Shown: piece by piece, positions 17,263-25,805 of the stretch | How the letters are laid out: each line of letters starts with the position of its first letter | Position numbering within the stretch: the first letter of the stretch is position 1 | Assembly: GCA_031291555.1 (NCBI GenBank) | Contig: JARLIV010000275.1 | Coordinates: forward strand, 1-33,406 | Length of the DNA stretch: 33,406 bases | Source of the DNA: Methylovirgula sp. | GTDB lineage: Bacteria > Pseudomonadota > Alphaproteobacteria > Rhizobiales > Beijerinckiaceae | Direction: 5' to 3' | Made by a program: the position numbers and the translations under genes | Notes under the pieces: model-generated | Seen by the model: the letters and a program-made list of their open reading frames with translations, nothing else | The model's database searches: none | What the model was told of the DNA's origin: nothing

Positions 17263-19205
17263 ACCCGGGTCTCAGCGCCTTCGGCCCACTGCTCCTCAGC
17301 GTCGGCCTTGTTGCCCTCCTTGTCCAGTTCGGGCGTGGACAAGGCGGACTCGTGCGCGCGCTCTTTTCCGCGTTGTGCATAGCGCTCGCCGCGCGCTACG
17401 TCTGGTGGCGTTTTGAATATTCGCTACCCGCGAACCAGAATATCTATCAGCAGGCTTGGGCTTGGATGTTTTTCGCCTTCGAGACCATGTCGATTTGCAG
17501 TTCGACGAGCGTCATCTTGTTCATGTCGCGTCGGGGCGGAAGGACGCCACCCGCACAAATTCCTCCACAGATCGCCTACGCTCCCGTCGATGTCTTTATC
17601 GCGACCTATAACGAACCCTATAATATTCTTGAGCGAACGATCGTCGGAGCCAAAGCAATTGAGCATCCTGACCTGCGGGTGTGGATTCTCGACGATGGCG
17701 CGCGTGATTGGGTCCGGGAGCTCGCCGACGATCTCGGCATCCATTACATCCGGCGCGTGAAAGGCGCGCATGCGAAGGCCGGGAATATCAACAACGGCTT
17801 GCGCCACGCCTTGGCGGCGGGGCGCCGGCCGGACTTCATCCTGGTCCTCGACGCGGACTTCGTTCCCTATCGCAATATCCTCAAACGGACGCTCGGATTA
17901 TTCGCCGAGCCGGATGTCGGAATCGTCCAGACGCCACAGCATTTTTTCAACCCTGATCCGATCCAGAACAACCTCGCGCTGACCCGCGTCTGGCCGGACG
18001 AGCAACGCTTCTTCTTCAACACATTGCTCGCCAGCAAAGACGCCTGGGGCGCGGCCTTCTGCTGCGGAACTTCCGCAGTGTTTCGCGTTGATGCGCTCGT
18101 CGCCGCGGGCGGCATGGCGACGGAAACGGTGACAGAGGATATGCTCACCTCCTTCAAGTTCGGCGAACACGGATATAGCACGATATTTCTCAACGAAATG
18201 CTGAGCATGGGCCTCGCGCCAGAAGGCTTGAGCAGCTATGTCTCGCAGCGCTCGCGCTGGTGCCTTGGCGCGATCCAGCAAATCTACACGCGATGGTCGT
18301 TTGCCGGCCCGGCAAAGATCAACCTTATCAACCGCCTCTCGTCGCTCGATGGCGTGCTTTACTGGATGAGCAACGCGCCGTTCAAGCTGCTGATGATCAC
18401 CGCGCCGCTTGTCTATTGGTGGACACAAACGGCAGTCATCTCGAGCACGCTGGAAACCCTCCTCAATTATCTCGCGCCGTTCGTCGCTTGCTCCATCCTG
18501 TTCATGGGCTTTTATGCTCACAAGCGCATTATTCCGGTCATGACCGATGTAACCCAATTGCTGACGAGTTTCTCGATGGTTGCGACGGTCGCCGTCGCCA
18601 TCGTCAAGCCATGGGGGCATCCGTTCAAGGTCACGGCCAAGGGAATCTCGGCTGACCGCGTCGTCGTGCAATGGCGATATCTGCTCGTGTTCGCGGCGAT
18701 CGCGCTAGGGACCGTAGCGGGAATCATGCGCAATACCGCGCAATTCTCGCCGCTCTACGGCACGGATGGCTATGGCGTGAACGTCTTCTGGAGCATCTTC
18801 AATATCGCCGTCCTCGTCGTTGCCTGCGCGGTTTGCGTCGAGGCTCCGCGCCGGCGAATTGAGGAACGGTTCAATTCCGGCGAGGCGGCGATGGTGCGGC
18901 TCGCCAACGGCTTGCAAGTGCCCTGCGTTGTACGCGACATCTCGCTCGGAGGCGCAAATCTCGCCATCGGCTTCGGCCGCCTGCGCGCTGAGGACCAGGG
19001 ATGCCTCGTGCTTTCGAATGGAATCGAAGCGCCTTTTGCGCAGGTCCGTCAGGCGCAGAGCGGCATCGCAGTCCGATTCCGCCTTGATAAGGAAACGCGG
19101 CGGCAGCTTATCGCCCGGCTCTTCACTGGCGGCTACGCCAACGAAGTGCAACAGATCAAGTTAGGGCGCTTATTCGGCAGCGTAGTTAGGAGATTGGCGG
19201 CCTGA
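17259..19205 (+). CDS. BcsA-like family 2 glycosyltransferase with C-terminal PilZ domain
   Basis: A 648-residue processive inner-membrane polysaccharide synthase. Start: GTG 17259, overlapping the upstream TGA. After N-terminal spans comes the GT-A domain with VDVFIATYNEP (110-120), DDG at 145-147, DAD at 198-200, TED at 292-294 and QRSRW at 330-334, the full active-site set of cellulose/curdlan synthases. Further spans follow to about residue 527. The PilZ domain has RxxxR (Arg533, Arg537) and DxSxxG (Asp560, Ser562, Gly565), so c-di-GMP activation is expected. No bcsB, bcsC or bcsZ is nearby, and the partner is an HlyD-type protein, which argues against ordinary cellulose. A mixed-linkage or beta-1,3-glucan is more likely; the product is not certain. 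Confidence 0.92.
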   Translation: MNPGLSAFGPLLLSVGLVALLVQFGRGQGGLVRALFSALCIALAARYVWWRFEYSLPANQNIYQQAWAWMFFAFETMSICSSTSVILFMSRRGGRTPPAQIPPQIAYAPVDVFIATYNEPYNILERTIVGAKAIEHPDLRVWILDDGARDWVRELADDLGIHYIRRVKGAHAKAGNINNGLRHALAAGRRPDFILVLDADFVPYRNILKRTLGLFAEPDVGIVQTPQHFFNPDPIQNNLALTRVWPDEQRFFFNTLLASKDAWGAAFCCGTSAVFRVDALVAAGGMATETVTEDMLTSFKFGEHGYSTIFLNEMLSMGLAPEGLSSYVSQRSRWCLGAIQQIYTRWSFAGPAKINLINRLSSLDGVLYWMSNAPFKLLMITAPLVYWWTQTAVISSTLETLLNYLAPFVACSILFMGFYAHKRIIPVMTDVTQLLTSFSMVATVAVAIVKPWGHPFKVTAKGISADRVVVQWRYLLVFAAIALGTVAGIMRNTAQFSPLYGTDGYGVNVFWSIFNIAVLVVACAVCVEAPRRRIEERFNSGEAAMVRLANGLQVPCVVRDISLGGANLAIGFGRLRAEDQGCLVLSNGIEAPFAQVRQAQSGIAVRFRLDKETRRQLIARLFTGGYANEVQQIKLGRLFGSVVRRLAA

Positions 19206-19493
19206 CCTTCTGGCGGACGCCTGCCTGAAGGCTGTCTTGAGCCACATGGCCGAAACGTCGTCGAACCCATCCCAGACCGCCGTATCCTTGCAAGCGAGAA
19301 TGAGAAGCTGTTCGTCGGACTGCATATGTGGCGCGAGCTTCGTTTTGATCTGCTGAGGCTTAAGGGAGCTTCTGATGAGCCAGGTCGGCTCGCCACAGTG
19401 CCACCAGGCATCGCTGAGCGCTTTGACGCTTTCGCAAAAGCTCTCGTACACGTGCTTCGAACGGAGCTTACATACGATGATGTAAATTTCCAT
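19170..19493 (-). CDS. small SinR/Cas2-fold-like protein
   Basis: A 107-residue protein beginning MEIYIIVCKLRSKHVYESFC. The pattern of a short beta strand, then ALSDAWWHCGEPTWLIRSSL, then SDEQLLILACKDTAVWDGFD and a final WLK resembles small proteins annotated as SinR-like, which are predicted to adopt the ferredoxin-like Cas2 fold. That match is from memory of the motif, not a search. No cas gene or repeat array is nearby, so this is not CRISPR adaptation. An upstream ATG at 19505 would add four residues; ribosome binding sites are weak. Its last 36 bases overlap the 3' end of the convergent glycosyltransferase gene. Function is unknown. Confidence 0.6.
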   Translation of the reverse strand: MEIYIIVCKLRSKHVYESFCESVKALSDAWWHCGEPTWLIRSSLKPQQIKTKLAPHMQSDEQLLILACKDTAVWDGFDDVSAMWLKTAFRQASARRSGRQSPNYAAE

Positions 19494-19850
19494 CTCAAAT
19501 CTCATTATTAAGAAAAAGCCGCGCAGAAGCGCCGAAGCCAGCCTCGCCGATAACTGACCTACGCTAAGGAGAAAGACTGAATAAAAGATTATTCTCGGCT
19601 GCCCCGTTTTGACCGCTCGGAGCCGCGAGGCCGCCCCAAATTTCCGATCGCTCCTCCCCTCGTTTTGACGCAAACGCTAAAGCGTTAGTTAAGGAAACAT
19701 CGGGATTTCATGACAGGTTGCGGCTCGGCTCTTGATCCGCGTCAACCGCCCTTAAGATGCGCGCCTTATCGTTCGAACAATGGCGAGCACGTTTCCCGTT
19801 CTCCAAAAGGCTGCGGGCTCGCATGGCAGCACGCCGAAGGAGAGATCTCG
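19494..19850 (+). other. intergenic region upstream of the acylase gene
   Basis: These 357 bases separate the divergent small gene and the acylase gene. I see no gene. There is one inverted repeat, AACGCT-AA-AGCGTT (19673-19686), directly after a TTGACG box (19665-19670) on the plus strand; the -10 to go with it is poor. The acylase ribosome binding site AGGAGAG is at the right end. Confidence 0.4.
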
Positions 19851-20966
19851 ATGGGTTCGACAGCGAATCTGTTTTCTAAAATTGCCCGCGGCAGTACCGC
19901 CGCCGTGCTGGCCGCGACCCTCACATGGGGCACGTATGCGCGGGCCTGCACCAGCTTTATCATCCGCACCCAGACCGGCGGCATCGTCTACGGGCGCACG
20001 ATGGAATTTGGCTTCGAGTTGAAGTCCGCCGCCATTCTCATTCCACGCCATTTCGCGCTGACCTCCAGCGGCCCTGACGACAAGCCGGGCGCCCTGAAAT
20101 GGACGAGCAAATATGCCACCGTCGGACTCAATGGCCTTGGAGACCCGATCCTGGTCGACGGGTTGAACGAGAAAGGACTCGCCGGCGGCATACTCTATTT
20201 CCCCGGTTATGCGGGCTATGCCGACGCGGCCAAGACAGACCCTGCCAAATCCCTCGCGCCCTGGGATTTCCTGACCTGGGCCCTGACCAATTTCGCGACC
20301 GTCGCCGAGGTCAAGGCGGCTCTCTCCGAGATCGCGGTCGTCGGAATCAAGGAAATCCATCTCGGCATCGCGCCGCCGGTACATTACACCTTGCACGACG
20401 CCTCCGGCGCATCGCTGGTGATCGAACCCATCGACGGGACGCTGAAGGTCTATGACAATCCCTTCGGCGTCATGACCAATTCGCCGCCCTTCGACTGGCA
20501 AGTGACGAACCTGCGGAACTACGTCAAGATCTCGCCGGTCAATGCGCCGCCGCTGCATATCGACGGGCAAACGGTGGCCTCATTCGGCCAGGGCTCCGGC
20601 CTGCTCGGCATCCCCGGCGACCCGACGCCGCCCTCGCGCTTCGTCCGTGTTCTAGGCTATGCGGCCTCAGTGGAGCGGCAGCCGGACGGCATTGCCAGCG
20701 TGCGCGCCGCCGAACACATCCTCAATAATTTCGATATTCCCAGGGGCTGGATTCGTCCGGGCACCGGCGATGAAGGCGAGTGGGAGTTCACCCAATGGTC
20801 GGCGGTCGCCGATCTCACCAACCGTGTCTATTACGTCAAAACCTACGACGATCAGGTTTTGCGCAGCATCGACCTGAAGAGCCTGAACCTCGATGCGCCG
20901 GCCATCCTCTCAGCACCGCTGGTGCCACGCCCCGAAGCGCCGGCACTGACCTTCGCCAAGCCGTGA
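19851..20966 (+). CDS. secreted Ntn-hydrolase, choloylglycine/penicillin V acylase family
   Basis: A 371-residue periplasmic linear-amide hydrolase. AGGAGAG precedes the ATG by about 7 bases, and the signal peptide ends TWGTYARA, directly before Cys33, so removing it would free the catalytic N-terminal Cys. CTSFIIRTQTGGIVYGRTME follows. Arg49 lies at the spacing of the conserved active-site Arg, and Glu52 stands where bile salt hydrolases have Asp. VGLNGLGDPILVDGLNEKGL and FGVMTNSPPFDWQVTNLRNY (the Asn-containing loop) are family stretches. Gram-negative members are known to cleave penicillin V and long-chain acyl-homoserine lactones; bile salts are an unlikely substrate if this is an environmental organism. 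Monocistronic by context. Confidence 0.88.
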   Translation: MGSTANLFSKIARGSTAAVLAATLTWGTYARACTSFIIRTQTGGIVYGRTMEFGFELKSAAILIPRHFALTSSGPDDKPGALKWTSKYATVGLNGLGDPILVDGLNEKGLAGGILYFPGYAGYADAAKTDPAKSLAPWDFLTWALTNFATVAEVKAALSEIAVVGIKEIHLGIAPPVHYTLHDASGASLVIEPIDGTLKVYDNPFGVMTNSPPFDWQVTNLRNYVKISPVNAPPLHIDGQTVASFGQGSGLLGIPGDPTPPSRFVRVLGYAASVERQPDGIASVRAAEHILNNFDIPRGWIRPGTGDEGEWEFTQWSAVADLTNRVYYVKTYDDQVLRSIDLKSLNLDAPAILSAPLVPRPEAPALTFAKP

Positions 20967-20988
20967 CGACGCTCGGATAAACCACCGC

Positions 20989-21014
20989 CCTCGTCCGGCG
21001 CTGGCCGGACGAGG
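20989..21014. terminator. bidirectional hairpin between convergent genes
   Basis: CCTCGTCCGGC (20989-20999) and GCCGGACGAGG (21004-21014) form a perfect 11-bp GC-rich stem with a four-base loop. It lies between the convergent acylase and molybdenum-enzyme genes. There is no T-run on either side, so it may act in RNA 3'-end protection or with Rho rather than as a classical terminator. Confidence 0.55.
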
Positions 21015-21141
21015 CGCGGCCGGCGCACCATCGACCTGACCTTCAATTCCCTTGGGGGTTAAACTCTCCTATCGGCCGTCTTTGCCATACGAATACATTG
21101 GAATTTGTGTGGCGCTGGCGTCCCAATGGCGCGATTGTGTT

Positions 21142-23325
21142 TCAGCTTAACTTCAATGCATCGCTATCGATCGGCAGCTTGCGCAAGCGCTTTCCAGTCG
21201 CCGCGAAAATCGCATTAATGATGGCGGGCGCGGCAGGTGGCGTGCCCGGCTCGCCCATGCCGCCCGGCGCTTCGTGGTTCTTGATCAGATAGACCTCAAT
21301 GACCGGCGCCTCATTCATCCGCAGCGCCTGATAGCTATCGAAGTTGTTCTGTTGAACACGGCCGTTCTCGATGGTGATCTCGCCGTAGAGCGCTGCGGTC
21401 GCGCCATAGATGATACCGCCTTCGATCTGCGCTTTCACTGTATCCGGATTGACCACCTCGCCGCAGTCCACCGCGCAGACCACGCGCTTTATCTTCACGC
21501 TGCCGTCTTTCTCGACGGCGACTTCGGCGATCTGAGCGATATAGGTTCCGAAGCCGAAGACGAGGGCGACGCCGCGGCCGGAGCGCGGAGGCAGCACCTT
21601 GCCCCAATCCGCTTTCTCCGCGGCAAGATCGAGTACCGCGCGAGCGCGCGGCGCTTTGTCCAGCAGAGCGCGGCGATAGGCAACAGGATCCTTGCCGGCG
21701 GTCGCGGCAAGCTCGTCAACGAAACCTTCGACGATGAACGCGTTGTGGGTCACGCCGACCCCGCGCCACCAGCCGACCACGAGGCCGGGCGGCGGCTCTT
21801 GCCGGACATAGTCGACGAGCACGTTGGGGAAGGCATAAGGCCCGCTGGCGCCGTCGACGATATCTATATCTATGCCGTTCCTGAACGCCGGCGGCGCCCA
21901 GCGCGACAGGATCGATGGGCCTCCCACCCGGTGGTGAAAGGCGACCGGCGCGCCGCTCGCCTCCAAGCCGGCACGCAGGCGACTGAGATAATAGGGCCGA
22001 TAGATGTCGTGATGGATATCTTCTTCGCGCGTCCAGACGACCTTCACCGGGCCGTCGACCTGCTGAGCAATGCGAACCGCCTGAGTCACGAAATCGACTT
22101 CAAGGCGCCGGCCAAAGCCGCCGCCGAGGAGATGATTGTGAACGACAATCTTGTCCAGCGGCAGGCCGGTGACCGCCGCAGCCGTGGCCTGCGCGCGGGC
22201 GAGCACCTGACTGCCAACCCAGATGTCACAGCCGTCCTTGCGCACGTGAACCGTGCAGTTGATCGGTTCCATGGTCGTGTGGGCGAGCAGCGGCTCCCGA
22301 TAGACCGCCTCGACGGTCTTGGCCGCGCTGGCGATCGCCTTGTCCACATCGCCCGCGCGCGCCGCGACAACGCCGGGCATCTGCGTGGCTTTGTCAAGTT
22401 GATCGGCAATATCCCGCGTCGTGAGCTTGGCGTTCAAACCCTCGTCCCACGTGAGGACGAGTGCCGCGAGACCCTTCTTCGCAGCACCCATATGATCGGC
22501 GACAACAGCGACGGCATTATCAAGCCGCACGATCTGCCGGACGCCGTTCACGGCCTTGGCCTTGCTTTCGTCGACGCTGCCGAGCTTGCCGCCGAACACC
22601 GGACAGGCCATCACGGTCGCGATCTTCATGCCGGGCACGCGCGTGTCGATGCCGTATTTCGCAGTTCCATTGACCTTGGGCGGCGTATCGAGCCGCTTCG
22701 CCGGCGTTCCAATCAGCTTGAAGTCTTTCGGATCCTTTAGGGCGACTTGTGCCGGCACCGGCAATTTGGCGGCTTCGGCGGCGAGATCGCCGTAATCAAG
22801 CTTGCGCCCACTCGGCGTGTGGATGACTTGCCCCGCCTCGGCACGACAGGTCGCCGGATCGGCGCCCCAACTTTGCGCAGCCGCCGTCACCAGCATCGTG
22901 CGCGCCGTGGCGCCGGCTTCGCGCAGCGGCTTCCAAAATCCCCGCACCGAAGTCGAGCCGCCCGTCACCTGGAAGCCGATCAAGGGATTGGCGTAAAGCT
23001 TGTTATCCGGCGGCGCGTGCTCGACGTGGACTTGATTCAGCGGCGCTTCGAGTTCCTCGGCAATGAGCATGGGCATCGAGGTGTAGGTGCCTTGGCCCAT
23101 CTCCACCTGGCACACAATCAGCGCGATCTTTCCATCATTGTCGATGCGAATGAAAGCATCCGGCGCGAATTCTCCGACCGTTTCCGCCGCGGCGGGTTGA
23201 GCCAGAGTAAAACTTAAAAGCAGTCCACCGCCCGCGGCGGCGCCTGCCTTGATGAAGGTTCTACGCGACAAGCGAGATGAAGATTCGTTGTTTCCACCGT
23301 TGCCCGCCAATTGATCGATCAGCAT
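21142..23325 (-). CDS. molybdenum hydroxylase large subunit (IorB-like)
   Basis: The 727-residue molybdopterin-binding subunit of an aldehyde/isoquinoline-oxidoreductase type enzyme. A twin-arginine signal SRRTFIK (20-26) followed by a hydrophobic stretch shows export of the folded enzyme to the periplasm. The cofactor-binding GGGFGRR is at 401-407, and the catalytic Glu is Glu692 in GGMGEPGTPPAAPA. QVEMGQGTYTSMPMLIAEEL is characteristic of the IorB branch. The [2Fe-2S] subunit gene lies 12 bases upstream on the same strand. There is no FAD subunit, as expected for this two-subunit branch; electrons probably pass to a cytochrome encoded elsewhere. Substrate (aldehyde or N-heterocycle) is unknown. 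Confidence 0.93.
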   Translation of the reverse strand: MLIDQLAGNGGNNESSSRLSRRTFIKAGAAAGGGLLLSFTLAQPAAAETVGEFAPDAFIRIDNDGKIALIVCQVEMGQGTYTSMPMLIAEELEAPLNQVHVEHAPPDNKLYANPLIGFQVTGGSTSVRGFWKPLREAGATARTMLVTAAAQSWGADPATCRAEAGQVIHTPSGRKLDYGDLAAEAAKLPVPAQVALKDPKDFKLIGTPAKRLDTPPKVNGTAKYGIDTRVPGMKIATVMACPVFGGKLGSVDESKAKAVNGVRQIVRLDNAVAVVADHMGAAKKGLAALVLTWDEGLNAKLTTRDIADQLDKATQMPGVVAARAGDVDKAIASAAKTVEAVYREPLLAHTTMEPINCTVHVRKDGCDIWVGSQVLARAQATAAAVTGLPLDKIVVHNHLLGGGFGRRLEVDFVTQAVRIAQQVDGPVKVVWTREEDIHHDIYRPYYLSRLRAGLEASGAPVAFHHRVGGPSILSRWAPPAFRNGIDIDIVDGASGPYAFPNVLVDYVRQEPPPGLVVGWWRGVGVTHNAFIVEGFVDELAATAGKDPVAYRRALLDKAPRARAVLDLAAEKADWGKVLPPRSGRGVALVFGFGTYIAQIAEVAVEKDGSVKIKRVVCAVDCGEVVNPDTVKAQIEGGIIYGATAALYGEITIENGRVQQNNFDSYQALRMNEAPVIEVYLIKNHEAPGGMGEPGTPPAAPAIINAIFAATGKRLRKLPIDSDALKLS

Positions 23326-23337
23326 ATCAAGCCTCCA

Positions 23338-23808
23338 TCAATTCGCGTCAGTGAGCTGCTGCGCGGCATGCTTGATCGCTGCGCGAATCCGGCCATAAGT
23401 ACCGCAGCGGCAGATATTTCCCGACATCGCGGCGTCGATGTCGGAATCGCTCGGATGCGCATTGCTCGCGAGCAAGGCCGTCGCCGACATGATCTGACCC
23501 GATTGGCAATAGCCGCACTGGACGACTTCGAGATCGAGCCAAGCTTTCTGAATCTTCTGGCCGGCGGCCGTCTCGCCAATCGCTTCGATCGTCGTGATCG
23601 CGCTTTTCCCGACGATGCTCACAGGCGTGATGCAGGATCTGATGGGGTTGCCATCAAGATGCACCGTGCAGGCGCCGCACAAAGCCATGCCACAGCCGAA
23701 TTTCGTGCCGGTCATGCCCAGCACATCGCGAAGGACCCATAAAAGAGGCGTATCGTCGTCAACGTCGGCCTGGTGATCGGTGCCGTTGATCTTGAGCGTG
23801 AAGGTCAT
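23338..23808 (-). CDS. molybdenum hydroxylase [2Fe-2S] small subunit (IorA-like)
   Basis: A 156-residue iron-sulfur subunit with two clusters. The plant-type N-terminal cluster uses Cys39, Cys44, Cys47 and Cys59 ([18 protein letters not shown]), and the C-terminal helical cluster uses Cys98, Cys101, Cys133 and Cys135 (QCGYCQSGQ and [15 protein letters not shown]). All eight ligands are present. It has no signal peptide and would be exported by hitchhiking on the Tat signal of the large subunit, translated from the next gene 12 bases downstream. It is divergent from xdhC. Confidence 0.95.
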   Translation of the reverse strand: MTFTLKINGTDHQADVDDDTPLLWVLRDVLGMTGTKFGCGMALCGACTVHLDGNPIRSCITPVSIVGKSAITTIEAIGETAAGQKIQKAWLDLEVVQCGYCQSGQIMSATALLASNAHPSDSDIDAAMSGNICRCGTYGRIRAAIKHAAQQLTDAN

Positions 23809-24145
23809 GCGCGCCTCCTTATCCTTGGCGAGACACAGCCGGCCTCGGAGTCATCGTATGGGTTGGACGCGTTGCGGCGCAATAGTGCGGTTCGCGTGGC
23901 TCGTCATGCAAAAAAATATGGAGTCGCGCGCGTCGTAAACAAAGCTATGTCGTGCGGTGAATAGCATCGGCGCGCTTCGCGCGCGGGGGACGGCTGCGGC
24001 GATCGCTGTTCAACGACCGTCACGAAAGCGGCAAGCAATTTACGCCGCCGCATTCAATTCTTTTTGAAGTTTTGGTCAGAACACGCTCGATAATTCTCCC
24101 AAGACCCATATCATGGGAATGTCGTCTTCAACGTGAGACCGGAAC
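23809..24145. promoter_or_regulatory. divergent control region between iorAB-like genes and xdhC
   Basis: This 337-base gap has no gene. It contains a GC hairpin (GCGCGC-TTC-GCGCGC, 23970-23984) and an inverted repeat CCCAT-ATC-ATGGG (24105-24117) 28 bases upstream of xdhC, a possible operator. No regulator gene lies next to it. Confidence 0.35.
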
Positions 24146-25165
24146 ATGGTCGTTTCAGATGCAGATATTCTGAGCGCCGCGCAGAGGTGGTTCGAAAAGG
24201 GAAATGGCGTAGCGCTTGCGACCGTTGTCGAGACCTGGGGTGCGGCGCCGCGCCCTGTCGGAAGCCATCTCGTTGTCGCGTCTGACGGAGCCTTTTTGGG
24301 TTCCGTGTCAGGCGGCTGCGTCGAGGCCGAGGTAATTGAAGAGGCATTGGATGCCATCAAAACCGGCACCCCGCGACTTCTCGAATTCGGCGTCGCGGAC
24401 GAGACAGCGTGGCGCGCTGGTCTTTCCTGCGGCGGCCGGATCAATGTCTATGTCGAGCGAATCGATGCGGGGCAAAGAGACCTGCTTGCGGCGCTGGGCG
24501 CCGAACGCGACAGCCGCCGCGCCGCGATCCTGCTTACCGATTTGAAGAGCGGCGCGAAGCGACTGCTCCGTGCCGAAAATCTGTCTCAGGATTTCTTCCG
24601 CGCCGAGCTTGAGACGCGGCTCAGGCTTGGGCGCAGCGGTCTTCTCACCGGAGGCAATATCTTTGCACTCGCACAAGTGCCGCAGATCCGTTTGCTCATC
24701 CTCGGCGCAAGTCATATCGCGCAGGCTTTGGCGGTGATGACGCGTGTCCTCGATTTCGAGACAATCATCATCGATCCCCGCGGCGCCTTCGCGACGCCTG
24801 AGCGGTTTCCTGGATGCGCGGTGATTGCGGAATGGCCGCAAGACGCTCTGCCCAGGCTGGGGCTCGACCCCTATACGGCAGTTGCTCTGCTCGCCCATGA
24901 ACCGCGCATCGATGATCCCTCGATCAGCGCCGCGCTCACGGCGCGCTGCTTTTACATAGGAGCGCTCGGCTCACGCAAGACGCACACGAAGCGATTGGAC
25001 CGCCTGCGGGCCGCCGGCATTGCCGAGTGCGACCTTGCCCGCATCCACGCTCCGATCGGCATCGATATCGGCGCGCTGAGCCCAGGCGAAATCGCCGTCT
25101 CCATCCTCGCCGAACTCATCGCTGCGCGGAGTCAAAAGGCGTCGCGTTCCGAGCAAGCTGCGTGA
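24146..25165 (+). CDS. xdhC: XdhC-family molybdenum cofactor maturation protein
   Basis: A 339-residue XdhC/CoxI-type chaperone that binds molybdenum cofactor, promotes its sulfuration and hands it to a molybdenum hydroxylase. The N-terminal domain has GSVSGGCVE (52-60) and GLSCGGRI (92-99), whose Cys residues are typical. The C-terminal Rossmann domain has RLLILGASHIAQAL (about 182-195), DPRGAFATPERFP and YIGALGSRKTHTKRLDRLRA. The start is MVVSDADILSAAQRWF. It overlaps the next gene by 4 bases (GTGA) and is divergent from the IorAB-like enzyme, its likely client. Confidence 0.93.
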   Translation: MVVSDADILSAAQRWFEKGNGVALATVVETWGAAPRPVGSHLVVASDGAFLGSVSGGCVEAEVIEEALDAIKTGTPRLLEFGVADETAWRAGLSCGGRINVYVERIDAGQRDLLAALGAERDSRRAAILLTDLKSGAKRLLRAENLSQDFFRAELETRLRLGRSGLLTGGNIFALAQVPQIRLLILGASHIAQALAVMTRVLDFETIIIDPRGAFATPERFPGCAVIAEWPQDALPRLGLDPYTAVALLAHEPRIDDPSISAALTARCFYIGALGSRKTHTKRLDRLRAAGIAECDLARIHAPIGIDIGALSPGEIAVSILAELIAARSQKASRSEQAA

Positions 25166-25758
25166 GCCGGATCGCGGCGATCATTCTGGCTGCCGGCCGA
25201 TCGACGAGGTTCGGCGAAACACCAAAGGTCTTGGCCGCGCTCGACGGCGAACCTCTCGTGCGGCACGTCGCCGAGGCGGCTTTGGCTTCGCGCGCCCGCC
25301 CCGTGCTCGTCGTCGTCGGCCCTGCCGCAGAAAGGGTCCGCGCGGCGCTCAATGATCTCGAAGTCGAAATCGTTCCTGCCGCCGATTTCGAGAAAGGTCT
25401 GTCGCATTCGCTGCGCGCTGGCCTCGCCAGCGTGCCACAGGAGGCCGATGGCGCGGTCGTCTTACTCGCCGATATGCCGCGGGTGTCACCCAAGCTCATC
25501 GATCACTTGATCGACTCCTTCGCGGCTGCGGAGCAGCCGAGCGCCGTCGTTCCGGTCTACCGCAACCGGCGCGGCAACCCTGTCGTGCTCGGTCGCAAGC
25601 TTTTCGCCGCAGCCTCAGCACTCGAAGGCGATGTCGGCGCGCGCGCGATTCTCGGCCCCGATGCAATTTTATGCCTCGTCGATGACGAAGCTGTGAGTGC
25701 CGATATCGACACGCAAGAAGATTTGCGGCGGTTGAGCACGCTGGCGCGGGGTTCTTAG
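25162..25758 (+). CDS. mocA: molybdopterin nucleotidyltransferase, MocA-like
   Basis: A 198-residue enzyme expected to transfer a nucleotide (CMP in MocA) to molybdopterin, giving the cytosine-dinucleotide form used by xanthine-oxidase-family enzymes. Nucleotide-binding LAAGRSTRFGETPK starts at residue 9; LAAG with RFG is MocA-like, while MobA usually has LAGG with RMG. FEKGLSHSLRAGLA (76-89) and the metal-binding LADMP (102-106) follow, then RGNPVVLG. The GTG at 25162 overlaps the xdhC stop, so the two are coupled. Context with XdhC and a molybdenum hydroxylase supports the assignment; nucleotide specificity is inferred. Confidence 0.87.
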   Translation: MSRIAAIILAAGRSTRFGETPKVLAALDGEPLVRHVAEAALASRARPVLVVVGPAAERVRAALNDLEVEIVPAADFEKGLSHSLRAGLASVPQEADGAVVLLADMPRVSPKLIDHLIDSFAAAEQPSAVVPVYRNRRGNPVVLGRKLFAAASALEGDVGARAILGPDAILCLVDDEAVSADIDTQEDLRRLSTLARGS

Positions 25759-25805
25759 CCAGTGCCGCAGTTCAGAGACAGCTGCACAGCCGCCCCACGC
25801 CGGTC

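Noticed and set aside
19170-19493. CRISPR adaptation gene cas2
   Set aside because: The fold may be Cas2-like, but there is no cas1, no repeat array and no effector gene in the window.
21274-22740. Plus-strand open frame of 488 codons opposite the IorB-like gene
   Set aside because: Antisense shadow of a clearly recognised molybdenum hydroxylase; no independent ribosome binding site or domain.
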